NCBI GenBank assembly: GCA_045601425.1
Contig: JAZRZP010000016.1
Location: forward strand, 6,164-70,163
Direction: 5' to 3'
From: UBA1219 sp045601425
GTDB taxonomy: Bacteria > Bacteroidota > Bacteroidia > Bacteroidales > P3
DNA: 64,000 nt
Below, one piece after another: positions 52,387 through 61,058 of this stretch (its first letter is position 1; each line of letters opens with the position of its first letter). The translations under genes were made by a program, and so were the position numbers. A model generated the notes under the pieces. It had not been told where the DNA came from and ran no database searches. It was given only the letters and a program-made list of their open reading frames with translations.

Positions 52387-54657
52387 TCAGAAGGTAAGCG
52401 AGATACCCAAACTCGGCATGACCGGAAGCTGGTCTACGCGAGAGAAGGACAGACGGTCGAAGTAGAACATATTTTTGCGATTGTAGACGTTTGTCACGCT
52501 GGCCGTTATGTCAAGCACGGTATTTTTGCCGAAGTAGAAACGTTTTTTTGCAGAGAAGTCCAATCGGTGGTACGATGGCAGCCTACCTCCGTTTACGGAA
52601 GCATAATAAATACCGGTGCTTCCGTTCTCGTTCAGGTAATCGGATCCGATACCATCGCCGAGGGAGAGATTTTCGTAAACGCCGAGAGTCTGCGTATAGG
52701 GGAATCCGCTGCCGTAGTTCCACCGCATGCTGATTTCCCAGTCGAGTTTCTGACCGAGCTTGTAAGTGAATAGTACGTTGAGGTTGTGCCGACGATCATA
52801 GTGAGGGTTGTACGTCATATTCTCATCGGTACGTTCCACAAAGCCAAGCGAGTAGGCGACCCAGAGATACATCATGTCGTAGGTACACCGCACGCTGAAA
52901 TCGGTGCCGTAGGCCTGTCCCTTTTCAATGATGAAATCGGGGTCGGTATCATACATCTTGTTGCGGTTCATGTTCACGAGCTGCGAGAAGTTCTTGTAGT
53001 AAGGTTCCACGTTGAGGAAAAGCCAGTCGGTAACATCGTATTCGAAACCGAGGATAACGTGCTGGGCATTTTGGACACAGCTGGTAACTTCATTTCCTTC
53101 AAATGTTTGCGATATTCCGAGGTTTTCCGAACCTGTGAGGAATCCGTTGAAGAGGTTCACCACATCGTTGTCGGAACGTGCATCGAGGAAATTCTGGCTA
53201 TACAGACCAGCAGCAAGTTTAAGGCGTATTTTGTCATTGATGCTGTACTTCAGTGCCAGACGGGGTTCGGCAAAGAATTCACTTACCGAAGCATAGTAAA
53301 CCAACCGCAGTCCCGGTTCCACGAGCCAGTTGCCGCGGTTGAGCTTGTATGTCATGAATCCCGCCAGCTCGCTGGTATTTTCGGTTTGGTCGAACTTTCT
53401 GCCGAAGTGGTTCTGAAATGCATAGTCTGTTCTGAACATTTCGATGTCGATACCATAGCACAACTTGTCCGTTCCGAAAAAGTTGGTGCTGTGCAAGCCG
53501 CCGGAAAGTCCTCCTATTTCGCTTGACTTAGGGTATCCGGATCTGTCTTCCATGTTGATTTTGTAATCGGAATAAGCTATAGTTCCCTCGATGAGAGCAT
53601 CGTTGCCCGGAACTATCACGAAGTTGGTTCCGGCACCGTAGTTGTTCCAGTGGTAATCGGCAATGGATTGGTAGTTGTCGACGCGGTCGTCGTAGCGGAA
53701 ACCGAATACGCTGATGCGGCTGCCGCCTTCGGAGCGGAAACTCAGTTTTCCGTAAACATCGAGAAAATCGTATGGCAATCCGCCCTCGATATATGGATAA
53801 ATGAGCGATGATGACTTGGAAAGATACGAATTTTTGGCTGTGAGCAGGTATGTGACGGTGTTTTTGTTCTTTTCGTTTTCGCGTTTGAGAGGTCCTTCGA
53901 GAACCAGACTTGCTCCCATGGTATTGGCACTTATTTTACCTGTATGGCGTTTTGTGTTGCCGTCGCGGGTACTGATGTCGAGCACCGACGATATGCGGCC
54001 TCCGTATTCGGCACCGAAACCGCCAGTATAAATGTCGGCGTTGAGTATGACATCCGTCTCGAATACCGAAAATAGTCCGATGGAATGGAACGGGTTGTAG
54101 ACAATCATTCCGTCGAGGAGTGTCTTGTTCTGAATCATCGAGCCTCCACGTATGTAGAGCTGCCCTCCTTGGTCGCCGGTAAAGTTTACTCCGGGCAGCA
54201 CCTGAAGGTACTGTGCGATGTCGGACTGTCCCCCTATCGACGGGAGTTGCTGGATTTCTGATGCGGATATCTTTTCCACCGAAACCTGCGTTTCTGTTTT
54301 GCGTTCCATTTTCCGTCCCGACACCTTGAGTGTTTTCAGCACCTGTGTGGTGGGTTTCAGGTTGATACGTTTCTGCAAGGTCTGTCCGTTGCCCGTAATG
54401 TTTATTTCTTCGGTATAATCTTCGTAACCGATGTACTTTATGACGAGCGTGTATTTCCCGTCAGGGATTTTGTTTATGAGGAAAAAGCCGTTTATGTCGG
54501 TTGCTGCACCGAATTTGGTGTCTTTCAAAACGACGTTAGCAAAAAGGACCGGTTCTCCGTTATCCTTGTCGTAGATAAAGCCTTTCAAGGTATTTTGTGC
54601 GAAAACGTTCAACGAAAGCGTCAGTATCGCTATCAGTAATAAGAGACTTCTGTTCAT
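52387..54657 (-). CDS. TonB-dependent receptor with carboxypeptidase-like N-domain
   Basis: This 756-residue outer-membrane receptor has a signal peptide (MNRSLLLLIAILTLSLNVFA-Q) and a carboxypeptidase-regulatory-like domain (about 24-100, KGFIYDKDNGEPVLFANVVL). The plug follows (SEIQQLPSIGGQSDIAQYLQ, then QLYIRGGSMIQNKTLLDGM), then a 22-strand barrel ending LPVMPSLGISLTF. It is not SusC-like: no SusD neighbour and no extended SusC motif. The ligand cannot be read from the sequence. It follows holA by 6 nt, so it is not under a typical receptor promoter. Confidence 0.9.
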   Translation of the reverse strand: MNRSLLLLIAILTLSLNVFAQNTLKGFIYDKDNGEPVLFANVVLKDTKFGAATDINGFFLINKIPDGKYTLVIKYIGYEDYTEEINITGNGQTLQKRINLKPTTQVLKTLKVSGRKMERKTETQVSVEKISASEIQQLPSIGGQSDIAQYLQVLPGVNFTGDQGGQLYIRGGSMIQNKTLLDGMIVYNPFHSIGLFSVFETDVILNADIYTGGFGAEYGGRISSVLDISTRDGNTKRHTGKISANTMGASLVLEGPLKRENEKNKNTVTYLLTAKNSYLSKSSSLIYPYIEGGLPYDFLDVYGKLSFRSEGGSRISVFGFRYDDRVDNYQSIADYHWNNYGAGTNFVIVPGNDALIEGTIAYSDYKINMEDRSGYPKSSEIGGLSGGLHSTNFFGTDKLCYGIDIEMFRTDYAFQNHFGRKFDQTENTSELAGFMTYKLNRGNWLVEPGLRLVYYASVSEFFAEPRLALKYSINDKIRLKLAAGLYSQNFLDARSDNDVVNLFNGFLTGSENLGISQTFEGNEVTSCVQNAQHVILGFEYDVTDWLFLNVEPYYKNFSQLVNMNRNKMYDTDPDFIIEKGQAYGTDFSVRCTYDMMYLWVAYSLGFVERTDENMTYNPHYDRRHNLNVLFTYKLGQKLDWEISMRWNYGSGFPYTQTLGVYENLSLGDGIGSDYLNENGSTGIYYASVNGGRLPSYHRLDFSAKKRFYFGKNTVLDITASVTNVYNRKNMFYFDRLSFSRVDQLPVMPSLGISLTF

Positions 54658-54663
54658 GCAGTT

Positions 54664-55686
54664 TCAGTGTAAAATTTTGAATACCAGTTCTTTTAATATT
54701 TCACCATCGGTAACTGTACCTGCGTTGCCGATGCCTTTCGATTTCAGGTCGGCCTCTTTCAGGTAGGTTATTATCACAGCCAGCTTTTGCAGAGAGTAGT
54801 ATCGTGCTGCCTGTTGGTAATCACGTACGAAATAAGGAGGGACTTCCATTGCCGAAGCGGCCTGCGACTTGTCCTGCAACTGATGGTAAATCATTATTTT
54901 CAGGAAATAGGAATACAGCGACGGTATCACCATCTGTATAGGAGTTTCCTTCGGGTTGTCGGCGAAGTGATTGATTATACGGTTGCACCTGAGCACGTCC
55001 TTCCTGCCGATGGCGTTCTGCAGTTCAAAGACATTGTAATCCTTGCTGATACCGATGTTTTTCTCCACTATTTCGGGGGTAAGCACCGCACCTTGCGGCA
55101 ACACGAGAAACAGTTTCGACATTTCGTTGACTATTTTTCCAAGGTCGTTGCCGAGAGCTTCTGCCAGAATCATGCTTGTCTGCGGACTGATATCGTAGCC
55201 TTTTGACTGCACGAAGGATGCAATCCATTCCGGAAGTTTGTAATCCTGCATTTTGCCGCGCTCAAAAACCACGCCTTTATCGTTTATGGCTTTATATACC
55301 GCAGTCCGCTTGTCTATTTTCTTATGCCGGTAACAGAAAACCAGTATTGTGGTAGGAAGCGGATTGGAGAGGTATTTCACGAGCGGAATCCAAGTGTCAA
55401 TCTTTATGTTTTGAGCTTCCTTCACCAGAATCAGGCGATGCGTGGAGGTAGGCAGGACGGGGTATTGCTTGGCATTGTCGACAATTTGCGACATGGTGAC
55501 ATCAACGCCGTATACGACAAGCTGGTCGAAACACTGGTTTTCTTCGGGTATAACTTCGTTTTCGAAAAAGTCGGACAGCACGTCAATGTAATAGTTCTCG
55601 TCTCCGGTAATGAGATATACCGGAGCTATGTTGCCTTTCTTCACATCGGCGATGATTTGCCGTTCTGTCTTTACAGCTGCTGCCAT
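54664..55686 (-). CDS. holA: DNA polymerase III subunit delta
   Basis: This 340-residue clamp-loader subunit opens the beta sliding clamp. The start MAAAVKTERQIIADVK at 55686 lies 52 nt after a perfect -7 element; the longer reading to 55740 would start before the transcript. The N-terminal AAA-like domain includes APVYLITGDENYYIDVLSDFF, and the middle has LGNDLGKIVNEMSKLFL. The C-terminal collar region ends TVTDGEILKELVFKIL. It is the first gene of the run to ompH. Confidence 0.93.
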   Translation of the reverse strand: MAAAVKTERQIIADVKKGNIAPVYLITGDENYYIDVLSDFFENEVIPEENQCFDQLVVYGVDVTMSQIVDNAKQYPVLPTSTHRLILVKEAQNIKIDTWIPLVKYLSNPLPTTILVFCYRHKKIDKRTAVYKAINDKGVVFERGKMQDYKLPEWIASFVQSKGYDISPQTSMILAEALGNDLGKIVNEMSKLFLVLPQGAVLTPEIVEKNIGISKDYNVFELQNAIGRKDVLRCNRIINHFADNPKETPIQMVIPSLYSYFLKIMIYHQLQDKSQAASAMEVPPYFVRDYQQAARYYSLQKLAVIITYLKEADLKSKGIGNAGTVTDGEILKELVFKILH

Positions 55687-55737
55687 TGTTCTTGCATTTA
55701 TAAAAAATCCGTATGTTTTTGTCCGTAAAATCTCCTG

Positions 55738-55745
55738 CAAAGATA
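55738..55745 (-). promoter_or_regulatory. -7 element of the holA operon
   Basis: TATCTTTG on the minus strand matches TAnnTTTG perfectly, 52 nt ahead of the holA start and 20 nt after the aspartate kinase stop. No TTTG lies at the expected upstream distance. Confidence 0.55.
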
Positions 55746-55765
55746 CACAAAATCGGGCAATTTTC

Positions 55766-57037
55766 CTACTGTTTTTTTTCTTCTATTACAATTTGTGTCG
55801 TGGAACGGCTTCGCTGCTCGAGGAGAATCTTGCGTCCTGCCACAATGGCATCGATGGTGTGTTCGTCGTAGTATCTCATCGTAATCAACTGTAAGCCAGT
55901 ATTGTATCTCACCCTGAAATCTTTTTGCAGAAGGGGTAACAGTTTATTAAAAATCAATTCATCATAATCTACGCAAACCGAAAAACTCAGTGCAGAATTC
56001 TGCATAAGGTTTATCTTTATGCCGGTGTGGGCAAAATAACCGAAAATATTCTGCAGGCTTTCTTCCGCTATGAACGAAAAATCCTTGGGCAATATTGACA
56101 GCAATACCTGATTTTTCTTGAATATGTATAGAGGTGTCAGCGGGTCTATCTGCGAAAAATCACCTATTACCGAGCCCTCGTCTCCGGGTGTTATGAATGA
56201 TTTTACCCGAAGCTGTATATTCTTGTTCTGCAACGGTTTAAGGGTTTTCGGGTGTATTACCGAAGCTCCGTAGTAAGTCAGTTCTATGGCTTCGTTGTAT
56301 GGAATCCGGTTTATTTTCACGGTCTTGTCGAAAAATTTCGGGTCAGCATTCAGAAACCCCGGCACGTCCTTCCAGATGGTCATGTTTTCGGCATCGAGGC
56401 AGTACGAAAGTACCGATGCAGAGTAGTCGGAACCTTCGCGGCCGAGTGTGGTAGTGCTTCCCGTGGTTGCACCTGCAATGAAGCCCTGTGTAACTGCCAT
56501 CTTTCCTGAAGCAAAAAACGGCACAAACACCTTGTTTACAGCCGATTGCGTAAGATTCCAGTCAACTTTCCCTTCCCTGTATGTTGCATCGGTCTTTATC
56601 AGTGTACGCACGTCGAACCATGTATTGTCCAAACCGCAGAAATTCAGATATTCACTCACTATTGTGGTAGACATAATCTCTCCGAAAGAAACTATCTGGT
56701 CATAGTTGAAATTATAATCAAAGGAACTTGTACGTATCTGATTTTTAAGCTGTTCAAGTATTTTTCCAAACTTCACCGCCACGGGTTTTGCCTTGTCTCC
56801 GAAGAGGTCGTTTATTATATTTTCATGATAATCGGACAGCTGTGTTATATTTTCCTTGAAATTCTGGGGAAGCGTACCATTTTGCGGTACAAGTTTTTCC
56901 AGCAGGTTGGTAGTCTTTCCCATAGCGGAAATGACAACGACGAGAGGTTCTCCGAAGTTTCCGCGGATAATTCCGGTCATGTTCTTCACTGCTGCAGCAC
57001 TGTTCACCGAAGCACCGCCGAATTTAAATACTTTCAT
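55766..57037 (-). CDS. lysC: Aspartate kinase (monofunctional)
   Basis: This 423-residue enzyme phosphorylates aspartate, the first step toward lysine, threonine, methionine and diaminopimelate. The amino-acid kinase domain opens KVFKFGGASVNSAAAVKNM and carries GREGSDYSASVLSYCLDA and YGASVIHPKTLKPLQNK. Two ACT domains (about 295-410) would bind the feedback inhibitor. No homoserine dehydrogenase part is attached. It starts 3 nt downstream of the M1 peptidase stop, so they share a transcript; diaminopimelate supply would link it to the envelope genes around it. Confidence 0.93.
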   Translation of the reverse strand: MKVFKFGGASVNSAAAVKNMTGIIRGNFGEPLVVVISAMGKTTNLLEKLVPQNGTLPQNFKENITQLSDYHENIINDLFGDKAKPVAVKFGKILEQLKNQIRTSSFDYNFNYDQIVSFGEIMSTTIVSEYLNFCGLDNTWFDVRTLIKTDATYREGKVDWNLTQSAVNKVFVPFFASGKMAVTQGFIAGATTGSTTTLGREGSDYSASVLSYCLDAENMTIWKDVPGFLNADPKFFDKTVKINRIPYNEAIELTYYGASVIHPKTLKPLQNKNIQLRVKSFITPGDEGSVIGDFSQIDPLTPLYIFKKNQVLLSILPKDFSFIAEESLQNIFGYFAHTGIKINLMQNSALSFSVCVDYDELIFNKLLPLLQKDFRVRYNTGLQLITMRYYDEHTIDAIVAGRKILLEQRSRSTTQIVIEEKKQ

Positions 57038-57040
57038 AGG

Positions 57041-59368
57041 TCATTTGTTTACAATGAGTTTATCGTTATATACAACTTCCCTGCCATCAAGAACATGAAC
57101 GACGTACTGTCCCTGTTTCAAAGAAGAAATGTCAATGTTTTTTTCGCCTCGGATTTCCTTTTCCCTGAGTACCGTTTTTCCCGCATCGTCATAAATCATC
57201 AGGCTGAAGCCACACGGACTGTTCGGAACACTTACCTTGATGTTTCTGCTGGCCGGATTGGGCGAAAAACCGACTTTTCGGACTTTTGGAGTTTCAGTAC
57301 ACAAAGTTCTGATTGCAGCAGTGTCGACGACGGCAAGAGTGTACTCTCCTGTTTTCAGTGCGTTCACGCGGAAATACCCTTTTGCGGTGTTCCCGTCGTA
57401 AGCCGATTCTTCATAACGCCAGTCGCTCGCTGCATTCGGACGGTAGAGCAGCACCATTGAATCGGCCGTTGCAACGTCTTCCCAAAACTGCTCGTCAAGA
57501 TACACATTGGCGTTACCCAAAGAGGAAAAACGTTCCGTATAGAAGCCTGCACGTATGTTTCCCGAAATCTTGCCTTCAATTTTCCAGTAACGGTTGGCCA
57601 TGCGTTTCACTATACCGGTGGAGCGTTTCATCGGGTCGGGCTTTACGAAGTTGTGCGAGATGTGAATGAAATTTGTATCCCTCAGGTTGAAATTCGAAGT
57701 TTCGATGTATGTCTGCGGCAAGGTACGCCTGCCTGAAGATTTTATGGAAACACACCCGTCTGTAATTGCATCAGAAAGGGTTTTGCAATAATCCACTATT
57801 GCGAATTTCGTTTCGAAAGGCAGTACGAACAGCTGGTTCCCGAACTCTCCGTCAAAGGAAAGGATTTTTGTCACCGTATCCATGTTTTCCGAAAAGAAAG
57901 TTACAGGCACGCGGTTACCGTCGGCGAAGATGGCCGTTCCCACGAGTTTCTGACGCATAAAAACCCTTGTATTGTTGCCGTTTATCTGTAACGAATCGAT
58001 TGAAAAATGCGTGAATCCCGGTCCGAGTACGTGAAAATCAAAAAAATTCGTAAGGTCTGTCCCGCTGTACAGCGACAAAGAATCGCGGATCTGCAGGGTC
58101 GACAGCGACTTGTACTCGTTGCGGTCGAAAAGTTTCCTCAACGAGCTGTAGAACAGCGAATCGCCCAGATAACCACGAAGCGAATGGAACACCATTGCAC
58201 CTTTGTCGTAAACGGTATTGGAATAAGTGTATTCCGTAGGGTTGTTGGCTATTGGCCGGTAGCAGGAATCCTGATGATGTGCGGTACGTATCACTTTTTC
58301 CATTTCCTGCTGATAGTATTCGTCGGCGGATTCCTTGCCGAAGGCCGCTTCAATGGCCAATTCCTCGCAAAACGAAGCTCCGCCTTCGTTGAACCACATG
58401 TCCTGCTCCGAAGCGCAAGTCACCAGATTGCCAAACCACGAATGCGAAAGTTCATGAGCCATTACCGTACGACATACTGTCGTCGTATTCGAGAGGCATT
58501 CCCCGACAAGCGAGATATTGCTCACATGCTCCATGGATCCAAGCGGAGTTCCAACATATCCCAGACGTTCCCAACGATAAGGGCCGAAACAGTTTTCGTA
58601 TTTCGGCAATACATCGTCCAGCAAGTCGAAATTGCGAGAGATGGCAAGACTGTCTCCTGACAGGAAACTTACATTCAGCGGATAATTGCCGTAAACGCCC
58701 TGCACCGTACGCTGGATATCATGAAAATTGCCTGCCGTCACCGATGAAAGGTATGACGGAATCGGGTGTCTGACACTGAAATAAAAAGTCCGGCTGCTGT
58801 CTTGAGCAGGGGCACTCACAGAGTCACACACTCCGCTGCACCATACCGCATAATCTTTTTTCACCGTTACGGCATATTCTACAAGCGATTTATCATAAAA
58901 ATTGTCGCGACACGGGAACCAAGCTCTTCCGAAGCTGTGGGGTGATTCTCCGAAAGCACAGCCAAGACTGTAAATTATACTGCCGTTGAAATGCAATCCT
59001 CCCCAACCTCCCGATTCGGAGTAGCCACTGCCGTGGTAACAAACCCTGACGTGCACCGTATCACCGGCTTGCACATTGCTCGGGACGGATATTGTAAGAT
59101 AACGTCCATCGTAAACTATGGCGTCGAGCTTGCTTCCATCCACAAAAACAGAATCGACATTATTCGAAATCAAGTCGAGGGTGAATGCCGGAACCTGACG
59201 CAGGATTTTCGTACAGACAGTGGTCTGTGCCTGCATTTCGGAAACACGCAGATGATCGATGTCCAGATTTATGCTGTACTTCACAACATCGACGGAGTCG
59301 GCATTCTGTGAAAACGAAATTCTGCAAAAAAACAGTGTCGCCAGCAGCAGCAAAACATTTTTTTTCAT
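57041..59368 (-). CDS. M1 family metallopeptidase with T9SS C-terminal sorting domain
   Basis: This 775-residue secreted aminopeptidase-like enzyme has a signal peptide (MKKNVLLLLATLFFCRISFS-Q). The zinc site is complete: H305, H309 and E328 (HELSHSWFG ... WFNEGG). The substrate-binding motif reads GSMEH (277-281), where M1 enzymes normally have GxMEN. The last 80 residues form a type A T9SS sorting domain: VGFSPNPASRNIKVSVPNS, then GKTVLREKEI, GQYVVHVLDG and the terminal KLIVNK. This predicts export across the outer membrane by type IX secretion and cell-surface anchoring. It overlaps the S41 protease gene by 4 nt. Confidence 0.9.
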   Translation of the reverse strand: MKKNVLLLLATLFFCRISFSQNADSVDVVKYSINLDIDHLRVSEMQAQTTVCTKILRQVPAFTLDLISNNVDSVFVDGSKLDAIVYDGRYLTISVPSNVQAGDTVHVRVCYHGSGYSESGGWGGLHFNGSIIYSLGCAFGESPHSFGRAWFPCRDNFYDKSLVEYAVTVKKDYAVWCSGVCDSVSAPAQDSSRTFYFSVRHPIPSYLSSVTAGNFHDIQRTVQGVYGNYPLNVSFLSGDSLAISRNFDLLDDVLPKYENCFGPYRWERLGYVGTPLGSMEHVSNISLVGECLSNTTTVCRTVMAHELSHSWFGNLVTCASEQDMWFNEGGASFCEELAIEAAFGKESADEYYQQEMEKVIRTAHHQDSCYRPIANNPTEYTYSNTVYDKGAMVFHSLRGYLGDSLFYSSLRKLFDRNEYKSLSTLQIRDSLSLYSGTDLTNFFDFHVLGPGFTHFSIDSLQINGNNTRVFMRQKLVGTAIFADGNRVPVTFFSENMDTVTKILSFDGEFGNQLFVLPFETKFAIVDYCKTLSDAITDGCVSIKSSGRRTLPQTYIETSNFNLRDTNFIHISHNFVKPDPMKRSTGIVKRMANRYWKIEGKISGNIRAGFYTERFSSLGNANVYLDEQFWEDVATADSMVLLYRPNAASDWRYEESAYDGNTAKGYFRVNALKTGEYTLAVVDTAAIRTLCTETPKVRKVGFSPNPASRNIKVSVPNSPCGFSLMIYDDAGKTVLREKEIRGEKNIDISSLKQGQYVVHVLDGREVVYNDKLIVNK

Positions 59369-60990
59369 GGTCTGTCGACTTTTCTGTTTATGAGTTTCAG
59401 TGAACGGATTACCTCTCTGTCCATACTGAGGTAAACCTTGTAAAATGCTTCATCGTTGAACAGGAGTTCGGCGATGTTGGCTTTCAGCAGGACAGAAAGT
59501 TCTCTGTCGTGACCCATGAGTGATTTTTCCGAGCATTCAACACCCTGATTATTGGCATATTGCAAAAATCTGGCAATCATTTCACCGTCAACGTTGAAAT
59601 TTTTCACGAAATCGTCGGCAGTAGGATATTTTTTCAACAAGGCCTTGCGGTTCCTGTCGTTGTAGTCGAATGCATATTTTTGAACCAGTCCCTTGCTCAC
59701 CAGTGTATTGTAGCAACGGTACGTAGTGTCTTTCGGCAGGTGATATATAACGTCGGGCAGTATGCCGCCGCCGCCGTAAACCACCCGGCCCGATGCGGTG
59801 TAATATTTCACGGTATCCTGCTTAGAGACATAGTTTATCGAATCCGAGAGTTCAGCCGTAAGTCTGAGCAGGAATTCTGCATAATATTCGTCGGATCCTT
59901 TTTCGTAGGGCCGCTGTATGCACCGTCCCGAAGGCGTGTAGTAACGGGCCACGGTAAGCCTCAATGCCGAATTGTCGGGAAGTTCGATTTGTTCCTGCAC
60001 CAGTCCCTTGCCGAAGGAACGCCGTCCGACGATGATGCCTCGGTCGTTGTCTTGCACGGCACCGGCCACAATCTCGCTTGCCGAAGCCGAGAATTCGTCA
60101 ATCATGACAAGAAGGTTGCCCTGTGAGAAAATTCCGCCCTTGTGGGAATACGACTTCGATTTTCTTCCGTTGCGGTCTTGTGTATAGACAATCATCTCGT
60201 TCCCGGGAAGCAGTTCATCAGCAATGCCGATAGCCTGATCGAGCAGACCGCCCGAGTTGTCGCGGAGGTCAAGGATCAGATTTTTCATACCCCTGCCTTT
60301 CAGATAAGACAGTGCTCCAACGAATTCCTGATACGAGGTGGCCGAAAACTTGGTCAGGCGTATGTATCCTGTCTTTTTGTCGAGCATTCCCTTGTAAGTA
60401 ACGCTGTAAGTAGGTATAACATCGCGTGTTACGACGAATTTCAACAGCTTGGCAATGCCAGCGCGCTTTATTCCAACCTTCACTTTTGTACCTTTTCTGC
60501 CCTTAAGTTTCGACATAATCTGCTCGGTAGACAGCGACTTTCCTGCGATAGTGCTGTCGTTGACGGTTATTATCTTGTCTCCTGCCATTATGCCGACCTT
60601 TTTAGACGGGCCTCCATCAATGGTCTGTATCACACAGACCGTGTCTTCGTTCATGCGGTACATTATACCTATCCCTTCGAAATTACCCTGCATGGATTCC
60701 TGTTCTTCCGCAAAATTGGATGTCGGTATGTAAACCGAATGTGGGTCCAGTTTTTCGAGCATGGCCACAATGGTATTGTCTACCAGACTGTCATAATCTA
60801 TCGGGTCGACATATTTGCTGTTTATCAGCTGCAGTACATGGTCAATCTTGGTGTTGCCGGAAGCACGTGGAGAGATGATGTCCGCAGCATTCCGTGTTGA
60901 CGGCGAAAGCAGTATTCCCAGAACAATGCCGACAGCCAAGGCCACGGTAATCCACAGTGCCACGTGCGATACTTTTACCTTGTAATTCAT
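59365..60990 (-). CDS. S41 family C-terminal processing peptidase
   Basis: This 541-residue periplasmic protease is anchored by one N-terminal membrane helix (HVALWITVALAVGIVLGILL). The start MNYKVKVSHV at 60990 is chosen because the upstream M lies in the asnS terminator hairpin. A PDZ domain (about 100-185) includes FEGIGIMYRMNED and MAGDKIITVND. The catalytic core has DLRDNSGG and SASASEIVAG with S303 and K328 (FGKG), 25 residues apart as in Prc/CtpA. It probably trims exported proteins. It overlaps the M1 peptidase gene downstream by 4 nt. Confidence 0.93.
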   Translation of the reverse strand: MNYKVKVSHVALWITVALAVGIVLGILLSPSTRNAADIISPRASGNTKIDHVLQLINSKYVDPIDYDSLVDNTIVAMLEKLDPHSVYIPTSNFAEEQESMQGNFEGIGIMYRMNEDTVCVIQTIDGGPSKKVGIMAGDKIITVNDSTIAGKSLSTEQIMSKLKGRKGTKVKVGIKRAGIAKLLKFVVTRDVIPTYSVTYKGMLDKKTGYIRLTKFSATSYQEFVGALSYLKGRGMKNLILDLRDNSGGLLDQAIGIADELLPGNEMIVYTQDRNGRKSKSYSHKGGIFSQGNLLVMIDEFSASASEIVAGAVQDNDRGIIVGRRSFGKGLVQEQIELPDNSALRLTVARYYTPSGRCIQRPYEKGSDEYYAEFLLRLTAELSDSINYVSKQDTVKYYTASGRVVYGGGGILPDVIYHLPKDTTYRCYNTLVSKGLVQKYAFDYNDRNRKALLKKYPTADDFVKNFNVDGEMIARFLQYANNQGVECSEKSLMGHDRELSVLLKANIAELLFNDEAFYKVYLSMDREVIRSLKLINRKVDRP

Positions 60991-61002
60991 CGTTATTTTT
61001 CC

Positions 61003-61046
61003 AAAAAGGAAATAGGGCAAGGCATTCGCATTCCCCTACCCTATTT
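61003..61046 (-). terminator. Terminator after asnS
   Basis: On the minus strand, AAATAGGGTAGGG pairs with CCTTGCCCTATTT (13 bp with two G-U) around an 11-nt loop, followed by CCUUUUU. It lies 12 nt after the asnS stop and ahead of the S41 gene. Confidence 0.78.
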
Positions 61047-61058
61047 TATTTTAAAATA

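Noticed and set aside
52387..54657. SusC-type polysaccharide utilisation locus
   Set aside because: No SusD, sulfatase or glycosidase gene lies nearby, and the receptor is shorter than SusC with holA and DUF4837 as neighbours.
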